DNA of 64,000 nucleotides from assembly GCA_026874595.1 (NCBI GenBank), contig CM049322.1, positions 3,519,900 through 3,583,899 on the forward strand, written 5' to 3'. The notes under the pieces were generated by a model, which ran no database searches, had not been told where the DNA came from, and saw nothing but the letters and a program-made list of their open reading frames with translations. The translations under genes were made by a program, and so were the position numbers. Positions 24,189 through 35,842 of the stretch are shown piece after piece. Within the stretch, counting starts at the first letter, position 1; each line of letters opens with the position of its first letter. This DNA is from Sipunculus nudus. Its lineage: Eukaryota > Annelida > Sipuncula > Golfingiida > Sipunculidae.

Positions 24189-25825
24189 CACCCCCAATTA
24201 TGATTGCTTCCTGTGCTACTGATATATAATGAAAAATTACCTGTCTGCATGCAGATCAATTCTGTCATCACTCTCTTTGTAACATGCTGCTCTCAAGATG
24301 ACAAGATTAGTCCAAATATATGCTTTGTATATATGTTCATATGCCATCCTTTGGATCTGCAAAATGCATGTAAATCACAACTGTACACATATATTTTGCC
24401 AACATTATAAGCTTTCTATGTTAAGAAGAACCATAATTCTCTTGCAGAACAATTCAATAGAATATTCCTGGTATAATTTGCACGTAAGAACTTGAAAGTA
24501 GTCACAATCATAAGTAATGTTTAATGTGACAAACTGAAAATTTACAGTGATTTGATATTTTCTATTTCGATTAGCAGTATATAAAAATGTTAATTTCATG
24601 CATGACAGAGACTACAGTAAAAATAAAAAAGATAAAAGTACAAATATATATTAAGATATTTTCTTTAAAATTTAAAAAGTATTTTTAAACTAAAAAAATA
24701 TATGGTATATAATTAAAAGTTAAAATTATAATTATAATTAAAAATTTATATATATATATATATATAAATATACATAAATACAATTATATATGTTTATATA
24801 TTTCCACCACAACTTGCACAAGTGGTTCATGGTAAGCACACACAAATATATTTATATAAGTAGAATTAGAGATTCATGATGAAAATGATATATCATTTGT
24901 ATGTTATAAACATGATTTAGTCAATAAACAATTTATTGCATAAAAATTTATTTGTTCTAAAAAATTATGCAATCAGGTTCAACTATGCAAAAAAAATAGA
25001 AAAATATGATTTCATACATATGAAAAATTGATCCAGGAGCAATTTCATCAATCTGAAACAGCCAAACTTGGGCGGGTTTGGCTTTGTTTATAGTTATAGT
25101 TCAACATTTCTACAACTTACAAGGCACGTCCTCTTCTAAGAACTTTATCCAAAACTGGCAACAACTGGGATAAAAAGGTCAACAGTACGTGCAGATTTAG
25201 AGTAATTAATATTTATTCTATTATTCGACACATTTGCAGATATTTGGTATCTGCAATAAACCTGATTGTTCTTTGCAAACCCTACATATGAAAAATATAA
25301 TAATAAACAATCAAAAATCCACGTATTATCGCCCAGCTACTGCTTCTAACGTCCGCTAGATTTCATATTTCTAACGTTAGTTTAAAATAAATCAGATTAG
25401 ATAACGTGATTTTCACAGGTTAACCGTCCTAGTAGTTTTAATCCTAGCATTTTATTGCTATATTACTCACTTTCACGGTAGCTACATGATTGCAGACGCT
25501 GACCAGACGATCCTGAGCCGAGATGACAGCTTCCCTGACCACGGCTGTGAGTCAAAACCAAGATGTCGCTTCTTGCCAGATGTGAATCCACAAAATGACT
25601 AGTACACGCAAATACAGAAAATGGGTTCTTATTCCCTTAATAAAAACTATTTTGCCTTCTTGTTGTTATGTTGCCAGAGAGAAGCCTGTATTTAACCTCC
25701 GTAATGAAAGGTACGGTCAGGCAACACGCATCGTTTTACTTTTACCGGGTGCTCGCGGTAACCAGCCTATGCGCATGCGCACTGACTTAAAGGTGGGGTA
25801 TCTTTCGAAGCAATACACACCAGCT
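24185..25825 (-). repeat. Right inverted arm of the 10-kb element
   Basis: Reverse complement of 15570-17105. It carries the second copy of the outward-facing terminal exon and decayed copies of the two inward-facing exons. Confidence 0.85.
25482..25602 (+). CDS. Outward-facing terminal exon in the right arm
   Basis: The counterpart of 15793-15913. The acceptor here is CACTTTCACGGTAG. The frame 'ADADQTILSRDDSFPDHGCE' ends 'FLPDVNPQND' at TAG (25600-25602), and AATAAA lies at 25639-25644. The replacements relative to the left arm (G to D, and three residues after 'ESKP') keep the frame. Both arms thus retain a plausible 3' exon with a polyadenylation signal. Confidence 0.4.
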
Positions 25826-26270
25826 TTAATATAATTATCGTTTGTTTAACAAAGCTAAGGTTTAAACATTTTAATAAACATAAGGTTTATTGTCTTACAA
25901 AAAAGAGAGCAGCTTCAGGTATGGAGCACCTATCAACACGAAGTATTTATGGGTGTTATGGAAACAAACCTCGTGCGGAAACGGACAACCCATATAATGG
26001 ACTACACAAAAATCATACTTTCTTTCACTGATCGCAAAAATCTTAGAACAGGTACTGCCACCTCGCGGCAAAGTTTAAAACTAATGTAAAGCTCCCGGAC
26101 CCACTATTTCATCGTTAGTTATAAGAGTGTATTGGTGCGTGCAATCACTTTTCATTTACGCATTTTAGTAACAAACATAACTACTAAGACCACGACAGGG
26201 CATGTACACATGCTGGCGTCCATTAGATAAAATTGGAGTATATTCTAATGCAGTTTCCAATTGCATCTGT

Positions 26271-26378
<108 letters not shown>

Positions 26379-26736
26379 AGTTTACCAGTATAAATAGTTA
26401 TAACTTGTTTCTGCGTTTGTGTCAGGTAAATATAGTATTTACAGGTCAAATCTTAATTCATTAACCAGAGTTTTCTTAAACATTTCTAACATATATTTAT
26501 TCCTGTTGGTCAACTTATTCAAAATCCTTTAAAAAATGTTTTGAGACAGAAAAAAGTTACCTTTACATTATGTTTTACATACACATACACATACCCCCCC
26601 CAACAACACACACACACGTCATCACACACACACACTTTCTTACCCTAGCTTACCTGACAACATGTCCCTGTTACAGTTAAAATGATAAAGAACATTCAAA
26701 TTTCCTATATATTGGTTTTATAAATGGTGATAACAT

Positions 26737-26742
26737 TATATA

Positions 26743-26795
<53 letters not shown>

Positions 26796-26982
26796 TTTGT
26801 GAAATAAATATGGAACGGTGGACAACGACTAATTGCCGTTGAGGGTTCCATGCCAACGGGATGCATTAAATACCGGTCATTCCGCTTTGGTTATAGCACA
26901 ACAAGATAATAATTACCTGCTTCATGACACATTACAAGTAATTATACTTCCCCGTGGTAACAGTGTAGTATTAACGACCAGC

Positions 26983-27028
<46 letters not shown>
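26737..27028. repeat. Two (TA)n tracts beside the TGT...ACA transposon
   Basis: TA tracts at ~26737-26791 and 26986-27028. The second abuts the left end of the element at 27029 and supplies its TATA target duplication. Unit B has shorter versions (42178-42197 and 42392-42400). Confidence 0.9.
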
Positions 27029-27032
<4 letters not shown>

Positions 27033-27747
27033 ACAGGCGAAATTAGAATCCAGGCGGATTTAAAATCCGCCTAGGCGAGATTGAAATTTTGATTCCGCCT
27101 AGGCGAGATTAAAATCCGGCTATGATTATACGTAGGAATTCAATCTCGCCTAGGCGGATTTAAAATCTGCCTAGGCGAGATTGAAATTTTGATTTTGTCT
27201 AGGCAAGTTTAAAATCCTGTTATGATTAAAATCTGCTTTTTTCAATTATTTCAATTCTTTGGTTTAATCATGCTGATTGTTTCATAATTATTCTGATTCA
27301 CTACACTCATGGGTTTAAAAGGGTTGTTTTATTTTTGACATTTTTTAAAGCAATTTTGAGACTGACAAAACAACTTAAAATATGTTAATGTACAAATCTG
27401 TAAAACTTGAAGTCTACCAAATACGTTAATTTATTCCACTGTGTTCTACAGCACATATTCACACAAAATTCTGATAAAAAAATATAAACATATAAACATA
27501 TCACAAAAACTCTACAAAAAACTCTACAAATTTCCTAATATACTTCTCTTGTTGCGTAGTAACAAAACCAAAATGCTGTTAGTTTTCAGAAATACACTTG
27601 TATTTATACATGCTCAGTTCATTATAGTAACAAAAGTAACAAAACTAATATGTTTTATGTTTTGCAGTACACTTGTATTTGCACATACACAGTACATTTT
27701 CTGCCCAATAGATAGAGGCTCTCCTTGATATGCTAAGCTATCAGTCC

Positions 27748-30740
27748 CTATATTCGGTTTTGGCAACATCCTGGAGTTCCACCATGGCACTAGGTAGAGC
27801 ACTGGATTCCAGCTTTCTTGCATATGCATCTGTTGTTGATACAGCTACCTTTGCATGCACATAGAGATCCCCCAGGGGCTGCCTTCCATTTGGTGTTATC
27901 TCTGCAGGCTTGGATCACCGAGATCTCTGGTAGAGTATGTGGATCCACCGTCTCTAGTGCAGGAAAGTGCACGTTCTTCATGCTGATTAGGTCTGTAGAC
28001 TTGTACCGTGTCTTGAGGATGCCAGTGGGACAGTACAGCCTGTATGCTGCTAATTTAGTCAGATCTCTTGTCAGGACTTTACATGCAAGAATCTTGGCAT
28101 CTGTATTGGTGCGGTCTGCCTGATGTATTTTAATGCCAACTGTGTCACCTTCAGCATACTCTTTCTGAGAAGCTGAGAACGGTGGGCTGTTTCCAAGTAG
28201 TTATCTGTAGCTTGCTTGCGTATCTTGGTGTGAGGAGTTTCTTCTTCTTCATCATCTAAGATGTCGTTACGGGACCAAGCCACAAACTGGTCAACCTGGA
28301 GTGCTTCATTATGTGGATTGTAGGTAGTTGGGATAAAATCAGAATCCAGAACATGAGTTATCTGGATGGCTAAATGAGTCACTGTGTTGATGGTGTTTCC
28401 ATGGAGACATATCCTGTAAGGCATGTCAAAACCTCTCGCAATAATCCTCCCATCATCAAGAAGCTGTACTGATCTTCCTCGCTTGGCAGAAGTGTGGCAC
28501 TTGTTCTGCTGGCTGGAATCACATTCCCATGTTTCCTGATCTGACGAAGACAAGGCTTGAGGGTTGTCAATTTCAGTACCACCAGTACTGAGATGCTGCA
28601 GGAGGGAAGCTGGACAAGCATCTGCCGCTGGAGCATCTGTTCCATTAGATGGAGGTTCTGTATTCGCAGGAGGCACTGTATCTGGTTCCTCATCTGGCTT
28701 TGGTTGGTGGTCACTTGGTAGCTGGAAGAGCTCAATGTCTTCTTCATGCTGCAGACCTTGGTCTGCTAGCTGCTGCATTATAAAGAAATCTTGCCTTGGT
28801 CTCTGGCCAAACACGACCTTATATGGTGTTACCTTGGTAACTGATGCTGTCGACGAGTTCATTGTGTGAGTGACAAATTGAAGGGCCGAGCTCCAGGTAC
28901 CGCCATGCTCATCTAGCCATTTACCCTGTCTGACTTGAAGGTCACCATTTACGCGTTCTACACATCCTTGTGTCTGGGGTCTGCGTGGGCTGCCATGGAT
29001 AATGATTAAACCAGGCCACAGGTTGGTGATTTCGGTGATGACTGATACCACAAACTCGCGACCATTATCAGATTGGAGTATTCTGGGGGGACCAAACATG
29101 CAAAAGAGGGCTGTCAGCTTCTCAGCCACCTAAAAGACAACATGTGAATACATCAGAAATTGGGGAATCTCTTTTATGGTGTCATATAACCTTAAACAGA
29201 TTTAAAATACAAGGGACCCAAGGGTCACGGCGCTCAGCTTAAGTTTGAAAAATTTTAGCATATGCAGAATATGCTTATTTCTACTGTAATTGTTTTTCTT
29301 AGGTATTACTATTAGCATATGAAAGCTATGAGGAAATAGCCTTCATATTTGGTAAGCAAAGTTCTAAATATATGATTACTCTAACAAGATTGCCAAAAAA
29401 AAAGTACCCGTTTTGAGATACGTACTGTTGCATATGAAATATTTACGGATAGACATTAGTCAGTCTTGAAGTATAACAATTGGTTTTAAATGGAAAACGG
29501 AGGTTTTTGATAAATATCTCAAAGAAACAAAGTCCTAGTGACCCAATTTTGGGTATGGCTGGGGATTTTGGGGATATCAGATGGACTGACGATGGACAAG
29601 GGACCATGACTATAGCTCAGATGACTTTTACTCAGCTGAGCTAATAACATTCATATTTTCAACCTCTACTATGCCAACCAATGAGAATGTATGACACCAA
29701 GCATCAACGTGGGGGAAATATATATAGAGATAAAATTTATAAATCAAATCAGTTTATATTGTTGAATACAGAAGTTATTTTTCAATTTGACCAAGTACAC
29801 TATTCTATTTTAGTTTTTACTTAATTTGTTTTACTATGTCATTTGTGTAATGATTTTCTCATTAGCTTATCTTATATAAAAACAACTGATGAGCATTTCA
29901 TGTCAGTTATTTTTACTAATGTTAATGAATTACTGTACAGTTGAGTAACTGTATATAAATATAAGCGTAAATGGAGGGGTATGAAATAATTATTCTACTA
30001 TTCTATTAATTCCATTATCTCATCTAAATTATACTAACCTCTGAAGCTTGTTTGGAAGTCAGTGGACTGGTCGAGGAGTATTTTGAGAAATGGTCCAATG
30101 CATGAAGTATATATCTGTATTTCCCATCTGGTCGGCTGCTCATTTCTATGAGGTCCACTTGTACTCTGGTGAGAAAGCCAAGTGATATCATAGGCTTGGC
30201 AGGGCAGGGTTTTTTCAATGTTGCTCTCAAATTGCAGTAAGGACAGGTATCCAAGAAGAATTGCACAGCTTCCCGTCTGATCCAGGCATAATTCTTGTGA
30301 ACTTCATCCCAGGTCTTGTCTCGACGGGAATGACCAACAGGCTGGTGGCACTGGTGGATGGTGGTAAACATATCCTCCTTAGTTGTCACTGGGCATGATG
30401 TCTTCTTGCAGTAAAGGAGTTGGTTACTGCCAATCTGTTCCAATTTATAATGTTACTGGGACCAAAACTTGAAACCTGCCCCTTCTACACAGGCAACACC
30501 TTTGGCAAGGTCAAGACATTCAAGAATCTCTGTGTAGGTTTCCTGAGTAATCAGGAATTTGTTTCTTTTCTTGATACTCATTGAGGATATGTGGCTATCA
30601 TGCAACTCATAAAAACATTCTTTTTGCTCCATAATGTCAGTACGACAGACAAGATGTAAATGATATGCTGATTTAACTGACTTATTATATATTCTCCTAC
30701 CTGGCACACAGTTTTGACTAAGCTGCCTTGAGTTATTCAG
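27748..30740 (-). pseudogene. KRBA2/SCAND3-like integrase gene, decayed, unit A
   Basis: Minus strand. The N-terminal region begins in a frame open below ~30737. An HHCC zinc-binding motif lies at ~30347-30234 (H-x4-H-x28-C-x2-C). The core has catalytic Asp ~30153-30155 (QVDLIEM), Asp 29067-29069 (SDNGREF) and Glu 28956-28958 (GCVERVN, 36 residues after the second Asp). Exon 1 ends GAG|GTTAGT at 30039 and exon 2 starts TTTTAG|GTG at 29129, phase 0, giving a 909-bp intron. Downstream are an acidic linker, a C-terminal domain and a Cys-rich tail (27793-27860; C-x-C-K-x2-C spacing). Breaks are a TAA at 30453-30455, a ~25-bp net deletion near 28165, and TAG at 27790-27792 (shared with unit B). 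The DDE triad and splice sites are intact here. Confidence 0.75.
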
Positions 30741-31409
30741 GTAGAGTACATTTTAAAGAAATTTCAACCTTTCATTCCTTTAAGTATAGCTTTTGATCTG
30801 TAGCATAAACAAAGTTTGTTTGTATCATAAAGAGCGTTTGCTTCACCCATAGCCTTTGATGTGAGTTAAGTCAAATCACATGGACAGTTATGGTCACTCA
30901 ATTGATCAGGCTTTTGGATGATTAAAGAAAACACCTGTATTGCACTAACTAGCTGAAACATACCTATATTTTCCTTGTCCCTTTCTGCTAATAAAAAGCC
31001 AAAAATTAATGTTATTTGCCAAGGCAAAAAAAATAATGAAACCTGAAAAAATCAGACCCGCCCTTTTAGAAAAGACTCCATCACATCTATAAAAAATACA
31101 TTAGAATTAGCAATTATGAAAAACCATTTATTTTTTTTTGAAGTTCATTAGGATATATTGATCTTTCAAAATCCAAACTTTTCTTTAAAACTTACACTTA
31201 AAACAAAGTAAAGTCAAAATTTCAGTCTTGTTTGCCAGGGCAGATCTTAAATTCCTTAAATGGTCCTAATGATTAAGATGCTCAGATCTACAGTTCTCAT
31301 CAGAAATATCTCTCCATGCCAAATGTGAGAATAATCTGCAATCATTAATATGAAACAATCGGCATGATTAAACCAAAGAATTGAATGAGGTAGATAAAGA
31401 GCTAGGATC

Positions 31410-31670
31410 TTAATCTGGCATAGGCAGAATCAAAATTTCAATTTCGCCTAGTCAGATTTAAAATCCGCCTAGGCGAGATTGAAATCATACATATAATCAT
31501 AGCCAGATTTTAATCTCGCCCAGGCGGAATCACGTTTTCAATCTCGCCTAGGCGGATTTTAAATCTGCTTAGGTGAGATTGAAATTTTAATCTCGCCTAG
31601 GCGAAATCAAAATTTCAATCTCGCCTAGGAGGATTTTAAATCCGCCTGGATTCTAATTTCGCCTGCGACA
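31410..31670 (-). repeat. Right terminal palindrome array, unit A
   Basis: Alternating blocks of GCCTAGGCGAGATT, GATTTTAAATC and TTGAAATTTTGATT in both orientations. The left end at 27029-27240 has the same blocks inverted. They could be multiple transposase-binding sites. Unit B's right array is longer by a 177-bp duplication. Confidence 0.75.
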
Positions 31671-32210
31671 TATATGTATATGCAATAAATCCCACGATTT
31701 CAGATCGTCCGATATTATGAGGGCTATTCCATAAGAACATCAGAGTTTATTGTGTAATATTTCCTTAAAACAGACTTGTTTCCTTATTTATGCTTCAAAC
31801 AAACACAGACAGGGAATACATCTCCAAATACTTAATCACTCACACATCTCAACAAAAGTATGTACCTTCTCTTTGGATTAAAAACTGGAATTCTTTCGCT
31901 TCCAGAATTCGTTCGGTCCGAGATTTTACTTCCTGCCATCGCCGGGTCACATACCGATCTTTACCATTGATCTACAAAAAACTGGATTGACTCACTGGCT
32001 GTAGCCACAGTATTGAAAAAAAATATATATTCACATATATGAATGTTCTTCTATTTACAAAAACGTAGGAAGATGCAAAACTACGATCAATGCAAAAAGA
32101 ACACACACACACATATATATTCAAACAATATGATTGGATAAATACATTCTAAGCCAATCCATGATTACCAGATCTATAAATTATGTACGTTGTATGATTA
32201 GTTCATCAAG

Positions 32211-32211
<1 letters not shown>

Positions 32212-32261
<50 letters not shown>
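32212..32261. repeat. (TA)n microsatellite
   Basis: About 50 bp of TA. Equivalent in unit B at 51022-51063. Confidence 0.95.
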
Positions 32262-32262
<1 letters not shown>

Positions 32263-33632
32263 TACTTAAATACTTAGATATTTGAGAATATTTTTCCTGG
32301 GGTAAATGCAGGACTCTAATGCAAATCTACCAAACTACGCCAGCTAAGTCATGATCTAGCTGAAGTATGCTGGACAAGTCATTCTTAAAATGCATATTTT
32401 TTTTCTAAAAAAAACCTAAGGTGTTGGCCTCCTTTGAATGACTTAATATATATTTTCCAAGTTTATCACAGCGTTTATCTCCTATCCATAAAATGCTGGT
32501 CCGAATGCAGTAAAACCAAAATACTGTGAATGGTTAAATGTTCGTGATCTTCTCTTTTGCCGTGTTTTGTCATATTTTCTTGCCACTTCAATATATTGTT
32601 TTAAAACCAGTCTTTGATTTAGGACCAACATAAAATATTCCCCTTTATATATATTGCCATTTGGACCTTGTGGATAACGTACATGACCTGCTCCAGTAAA
32701 ATAACTGTTTTCCTAAGCCGTGATATTTTCACAATAAATTTTTTTTCGGTAATATCGTTAATTTGAAAGCATCGCGAATAAAGAAAAGCAAACCACAAGG
32801 ACCCCTCCAATCAGTTTTAATTTATACACTATAGCTTAAACTGGTTGAATATTTGAAATAAAAATCATAGACCAAAACGGTCAATTTTTATTTTAATTAT
32901 GCTGGACACACATACCAAGCAAACATGGGAAATTTTCAATACCACCTGGCATATTTTTTAAGTAACCAACCAGAGCCAGCAAAACCATTCTTTACTCTAT
33001 TTCATATTCATGGCTCTGTGATCCGAGGTCATTGACCCCGTTCATCTGGTCCCATACCAACTCGCCCTTGGAAATCCCGTACCGCAGAACTCCCGCTGAA
33101 ATGTCACAACGATAGGTCAGGTAATGTGCTATATGTATAACGGGTGATTACTGAACGGGCAGCTTATATACTTTCTCTAAACTATGACTGGCAGTAACTG
33201 AATAGATAGAAAGACAGAACACACAACCTTTCACCGTTCATCTTAATGGTGGTGGTGCTAAATCGTTGTCACGCAATGCCTCCTAATGGTCCGCCTCACT
33301 ATTGTTTGTTTGTCACCTTGCGGTGAGGCAGACGTATTAGCACGTGGGTCTGTTATGTGTAGAGTGCATAGCATTTAGAAAAAAAAGCATTGGCCCTGAT
33401 ATGATTGGCTAATGCAAAATGTGACGTCAGAGGCAAAACTTAGAAGTGATATCAGTCTACTTATACCTATTGTTTCTGTTCTTTCCTGAAAAAGTGGGGC
33501 TGACATTGTGAGGAATACTATCATGAGATATTAGAATATTCAGCCACATTGGTTTCCCTGTGGCTGACGTCACTGCTGAGACCACACATGTGCCGATAGC
33601 TTTTTTGCAACTACATAACCTGTTTGTGGAAG

Positions 33633-33635
<3 letters not shown>

Positions 33636-33676
<41 letters not shown>
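33636..33676. repeat. (TA)n microsatellite
   Basis: About 41 bp of TA. The unit B equivalent (52440-52463) is interrupted and shorter. Confidence 0.95.
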
Positions 33677-33677
<1 letters not shown>

Positions 33678-33895
33678 TTTATTTTCTTTTACCATTAAAG
33701 TTCCTCCGCCAAACATACTCGAGATCCCCACAACTTGTGTTTCCAGATCACAGACGTTGGAATTCGTGTTTCAATTAGAGCAAGGATATACCAATCTCTA
33801 TTGTTGTCCCCCCCCCCCCCCCCGAATTTAAAACTTGTGAAGCACACATCGACTCAGTCTAGGCACAGATTCTGCGGGCACACCTGGTTGTCAAA

Positions 33896-33980
33896 ATGGA
33901 GCCTCACGACTTCCTACAGTTTCTATGGGAAAGGGGCCTCTCATGCACAGGAGACCATCTCCACCATGGAAAATGAGAAG
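33896..33980 (+). pseudogene. Candidate first exon with inherited frameshift, unit A
   Basis: ATG at 33896 opens 'MEPHDFLQFLWERGLS', after which the plausible continuation 'ETISTMENEK' is in another frame, ending at a donor GAGAAG|GTCAGT (33981). The combined pattern (FLxFLxxRGLS...ETIxxMExEK) resembles the start of SAM-like helical domains common in invertebrate proteins. That is a weak resemblance. Unit B (52681-52765) has the same frame break, so it predates the duplication. A CRE-like TGACGTCA lies ~475 bp upstream (near 33422). An acceptor-like CTCTTTGTAG ends at 34213. Confidence 0.25.
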
Positions 33981-34272
33981 GTCAGTCCTAGTTTTAACTA
34001 GGAATTTCTAAATTGAGGCGGGCATGGTTTATACGGTATGCTATATATGTCGACAAAGAAACTCTGATTCAAAAGTCATAAATCGTTTTATTATCGCTCT
34101 CAGGTCAGTCCGCCTTGTGAGACCGACAAGTAAACCCAAACGTGTGCCCCAGTAATACTCAGTATACCAAGTACAGCATATACTGGTCACCCATCCATTC
34201 TTTCTCTTTGTAGGAATCAGATACATCTGCCCGGCTAGTAAGAATGCAAATGAAAAAGGAAAAGTGGATTTT

Positions 34273-34378
34273 TGTTGTGATGGGCAGACGATTATAATAT
34301 GGTACGTTAATCAAGAGTAATTTCTTTTGCGATGGGCCAGACGATTATAATATAGTACGTTAATCAAGAGTAATTTCT
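34273..34378 (+). repeat. ~53-bp tandem duplication
   Basis: Two adjacent copies of 'TG(T/C)GATGGGC(C)AGACG' plus 'ATTATAATATGGTACGTTAA' and 'TCAAGAGTAATTTC'. It is also present in unit B (53059-53162). Confidence 0.8.
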
Positions 34379-34445
34379 AAATCATAAAAAAACATGTTTT
34401 AATAATGCACTTGGCACTTGTATCACAAGGCAAAAAGAAACCGCC

Positions 34446-34451
<6 letters not shown>

Positions 34452-34487
<36 letters not shown>
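34452..34487. repeat. (GA)n microsatellite
   Basis: About 35 bp of GA dinucleotides, reduced to about 14 bp in unit B near 53238-53252. Confidence 0.95.
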
Positions 34488-34489
<2 letters not shown>

Positions 34490-35569
34490 CAATTAACGAC
34501 TTCACAGACTAGACACCTGTTAATTATTTCTCAACTGTTGGAAATATCTCACCTCTTATTTTAAAGATCGATTCTCCGTACCCTTCCTAACCCAGTACGC
34601 AGAACGCAATCAAGTGATATGCTGACACGGAATCAGAGATTAGTGTTTGGACTTTATACAGCTCATACAGCTCATCGATTCAACGCAGGCATATCGTTTT
34701 AGATTGAAGATTTGTATACATAGAAACAATACATTTGCCTATGGGACTTGAGTACATTTGATCGCTCACCAAGGCGTATCAGCTGTAATAGCCATACAAA
34801 CACCGTACAAGACACTTGTTGCATCACCTGTTGTGTATCGATTATATGTTGCTGCGACTTCGTTTATTTGATTTTTTTAAAGCAGACAAGTATTATTTTT
34901 ATAACACAGAAGTACTACACAAGAGAACCTGGAATCACAAGACTTAAACAAAAACCTGGGAACACACAAATAATTTATCGAAAATATATTCCTGACTTTC
35001 CCAGGATACTCTGCGCATCGTGGATGTTCTATTCTTACAGGAATTTGGTGTGTGTAGCGAGAGTGCGAAGTATTCAATTTCATTGCTAGTATATACAAAG
35101 AAAATTGAAATTCTTGCAGGCAAAACACATTTTCCTTGATTATCAAAACTCTACGCTGAACGACAATAAGGGAAACTGATTTAATTTTGAGAAAACGACT
35201 TGGAACTGTGTGAGGTGTTTACGAACTCTGTATAAAAAATGTCAGTTATATCAGTTTTTGGCATATATCAGCTAATGCTTTTTTGTAAATGCTGTTTTTC
35301 TCACAGACTGATCTTTACAACTAAATAAAAATATGTTTCTTAAAAAAACGCGTTTTCCTTTCGCCTCGAAGGGTTCATCATATTTAAAGGATACAAGTAT
35401 AAATATGATTTTCAGCTTTGATCCTTGCAGTTACCCACCTTCTTTTAGAAATGCTTTTATATTTTTTTGCATATCTATCAACATTCTATCAAATATGTAT
35501 GGACATATGACGTAATTTATCCTAAACGTATCATAGGATATCATAGACTGTTTTCTAAAAAAATTGCAT

Positions 35570-35842
35570 TGGAGGTTCTATAAAGAACGCTACACATGGG
35601 TTCCACAAAGAACCTTTTAAGGTTAACCACTCACTCTATCGTGAAGAGCCTTGGAGGGTTCTTCTCAGAACCTCTGAAGAGGATCTTCATGGAACCTTAT
35701 AGGTTCAATAAAAGAACCTTCTGGAAGTTCCAAGAAGACCCCACTTGAAGGTTCCAGCTGGAACCTTAAAAGTTTACCCACTCAGTCCACTCTGTAGAAC
35801 CCGTTTGGGTTCTTCTGGGAACCCTTTTTTCTTAGAGTGTTT
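35570..35842. repeat. Cluster of GGTTCT/AGAACC short inverted repeats, unit A
   Basis: At least ten GGTTC(C/T) or (A/G)GAACC words in both orientations are packed in ~270 bp, ending 'CCTTTTTTCTTAGAGTGT'. Similar hairpin-rich repeats are widespread in aquatic animal genomes. Unit B copy: 54338-54608. The 180-codon frame across the unit B copy is not preserved here. Confidence 0.6.

Larger units (their letters stand above)
15570..25825. mobile_element. 10,256-bp TTAA-flanked element with ~1.5-kb inverted arms (Kolobok-like)
   Basis: The ends are AGCTGGTGTG... and ...CACACCAGCT, flanked by TTAA on each side (15566-15569 and 25826-25829). Unit B holds the uninterrupted site 'ATAG TTAA TATAATT' at about 41866-41880, which proves the boundaries and the 4-bp duplication. 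The arms (15570-17105 and 24185-25825) match closely over the outer ~500 bp and diverge inward. TTAA targeting is shared by Kolobok, piggyBac and some Sola elements. Purine (AG) termini fit Kolobok better than piggyBac, whose ends start CC. No transposase frame is visible in the 7-kb interior, so it is presumably non-autonomous. Confidence 0.85.
27029..31670 (-). mobile_element. Ginger-like cut-and-paste transposon with KRBA2-like integrase, unit A
   Basis: The ends are TGTCACAGGCGAAATT... and the inverted ...CTAATTTCGCCTGCGACA, flanked by TATA (27025-27028 and 31671-31674). The inverted repeats continue inward as arrays of palindromes such as CCTAGGCGAGATT and GGATTTTAAATCC. The interior encodes a minus-strand retroviral-type DDE integrase split by one intron, with no reverse transcriptase, protease or LTRs. 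TGT...ACA ends, 4-bp target duplications and a Gypsy-like integrase are the hallmarks of Ginger DNA transposons. Whether KRBA2-like elements belong to Ginger proper is my inference. Confidence 0.75.

Noticed and set aside
15570-25825. piggyBac assignment for the TTAA element
   Set aside because: piggyBac ends begin with CC. These begin AG, and no piggyBac-like transposase was seen. Kolobok is only the better fit, not proven.
27441-27728. 95-codon plus-strand frame (and its unit B relative at 42779-43093)
   Set aside because: It lies opposite the 3' region of the integrase gene, is rich in low-complexity Lys/Leu/Ile, and its start differs between units.
27030-31670. LTR retrotransposon or endogenous retrovirus carrying the integrase
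   Set aside because: The ends are inverted, not direct, repeats, and no reverse transcriptase, RNase H, protease or gag frame is present.
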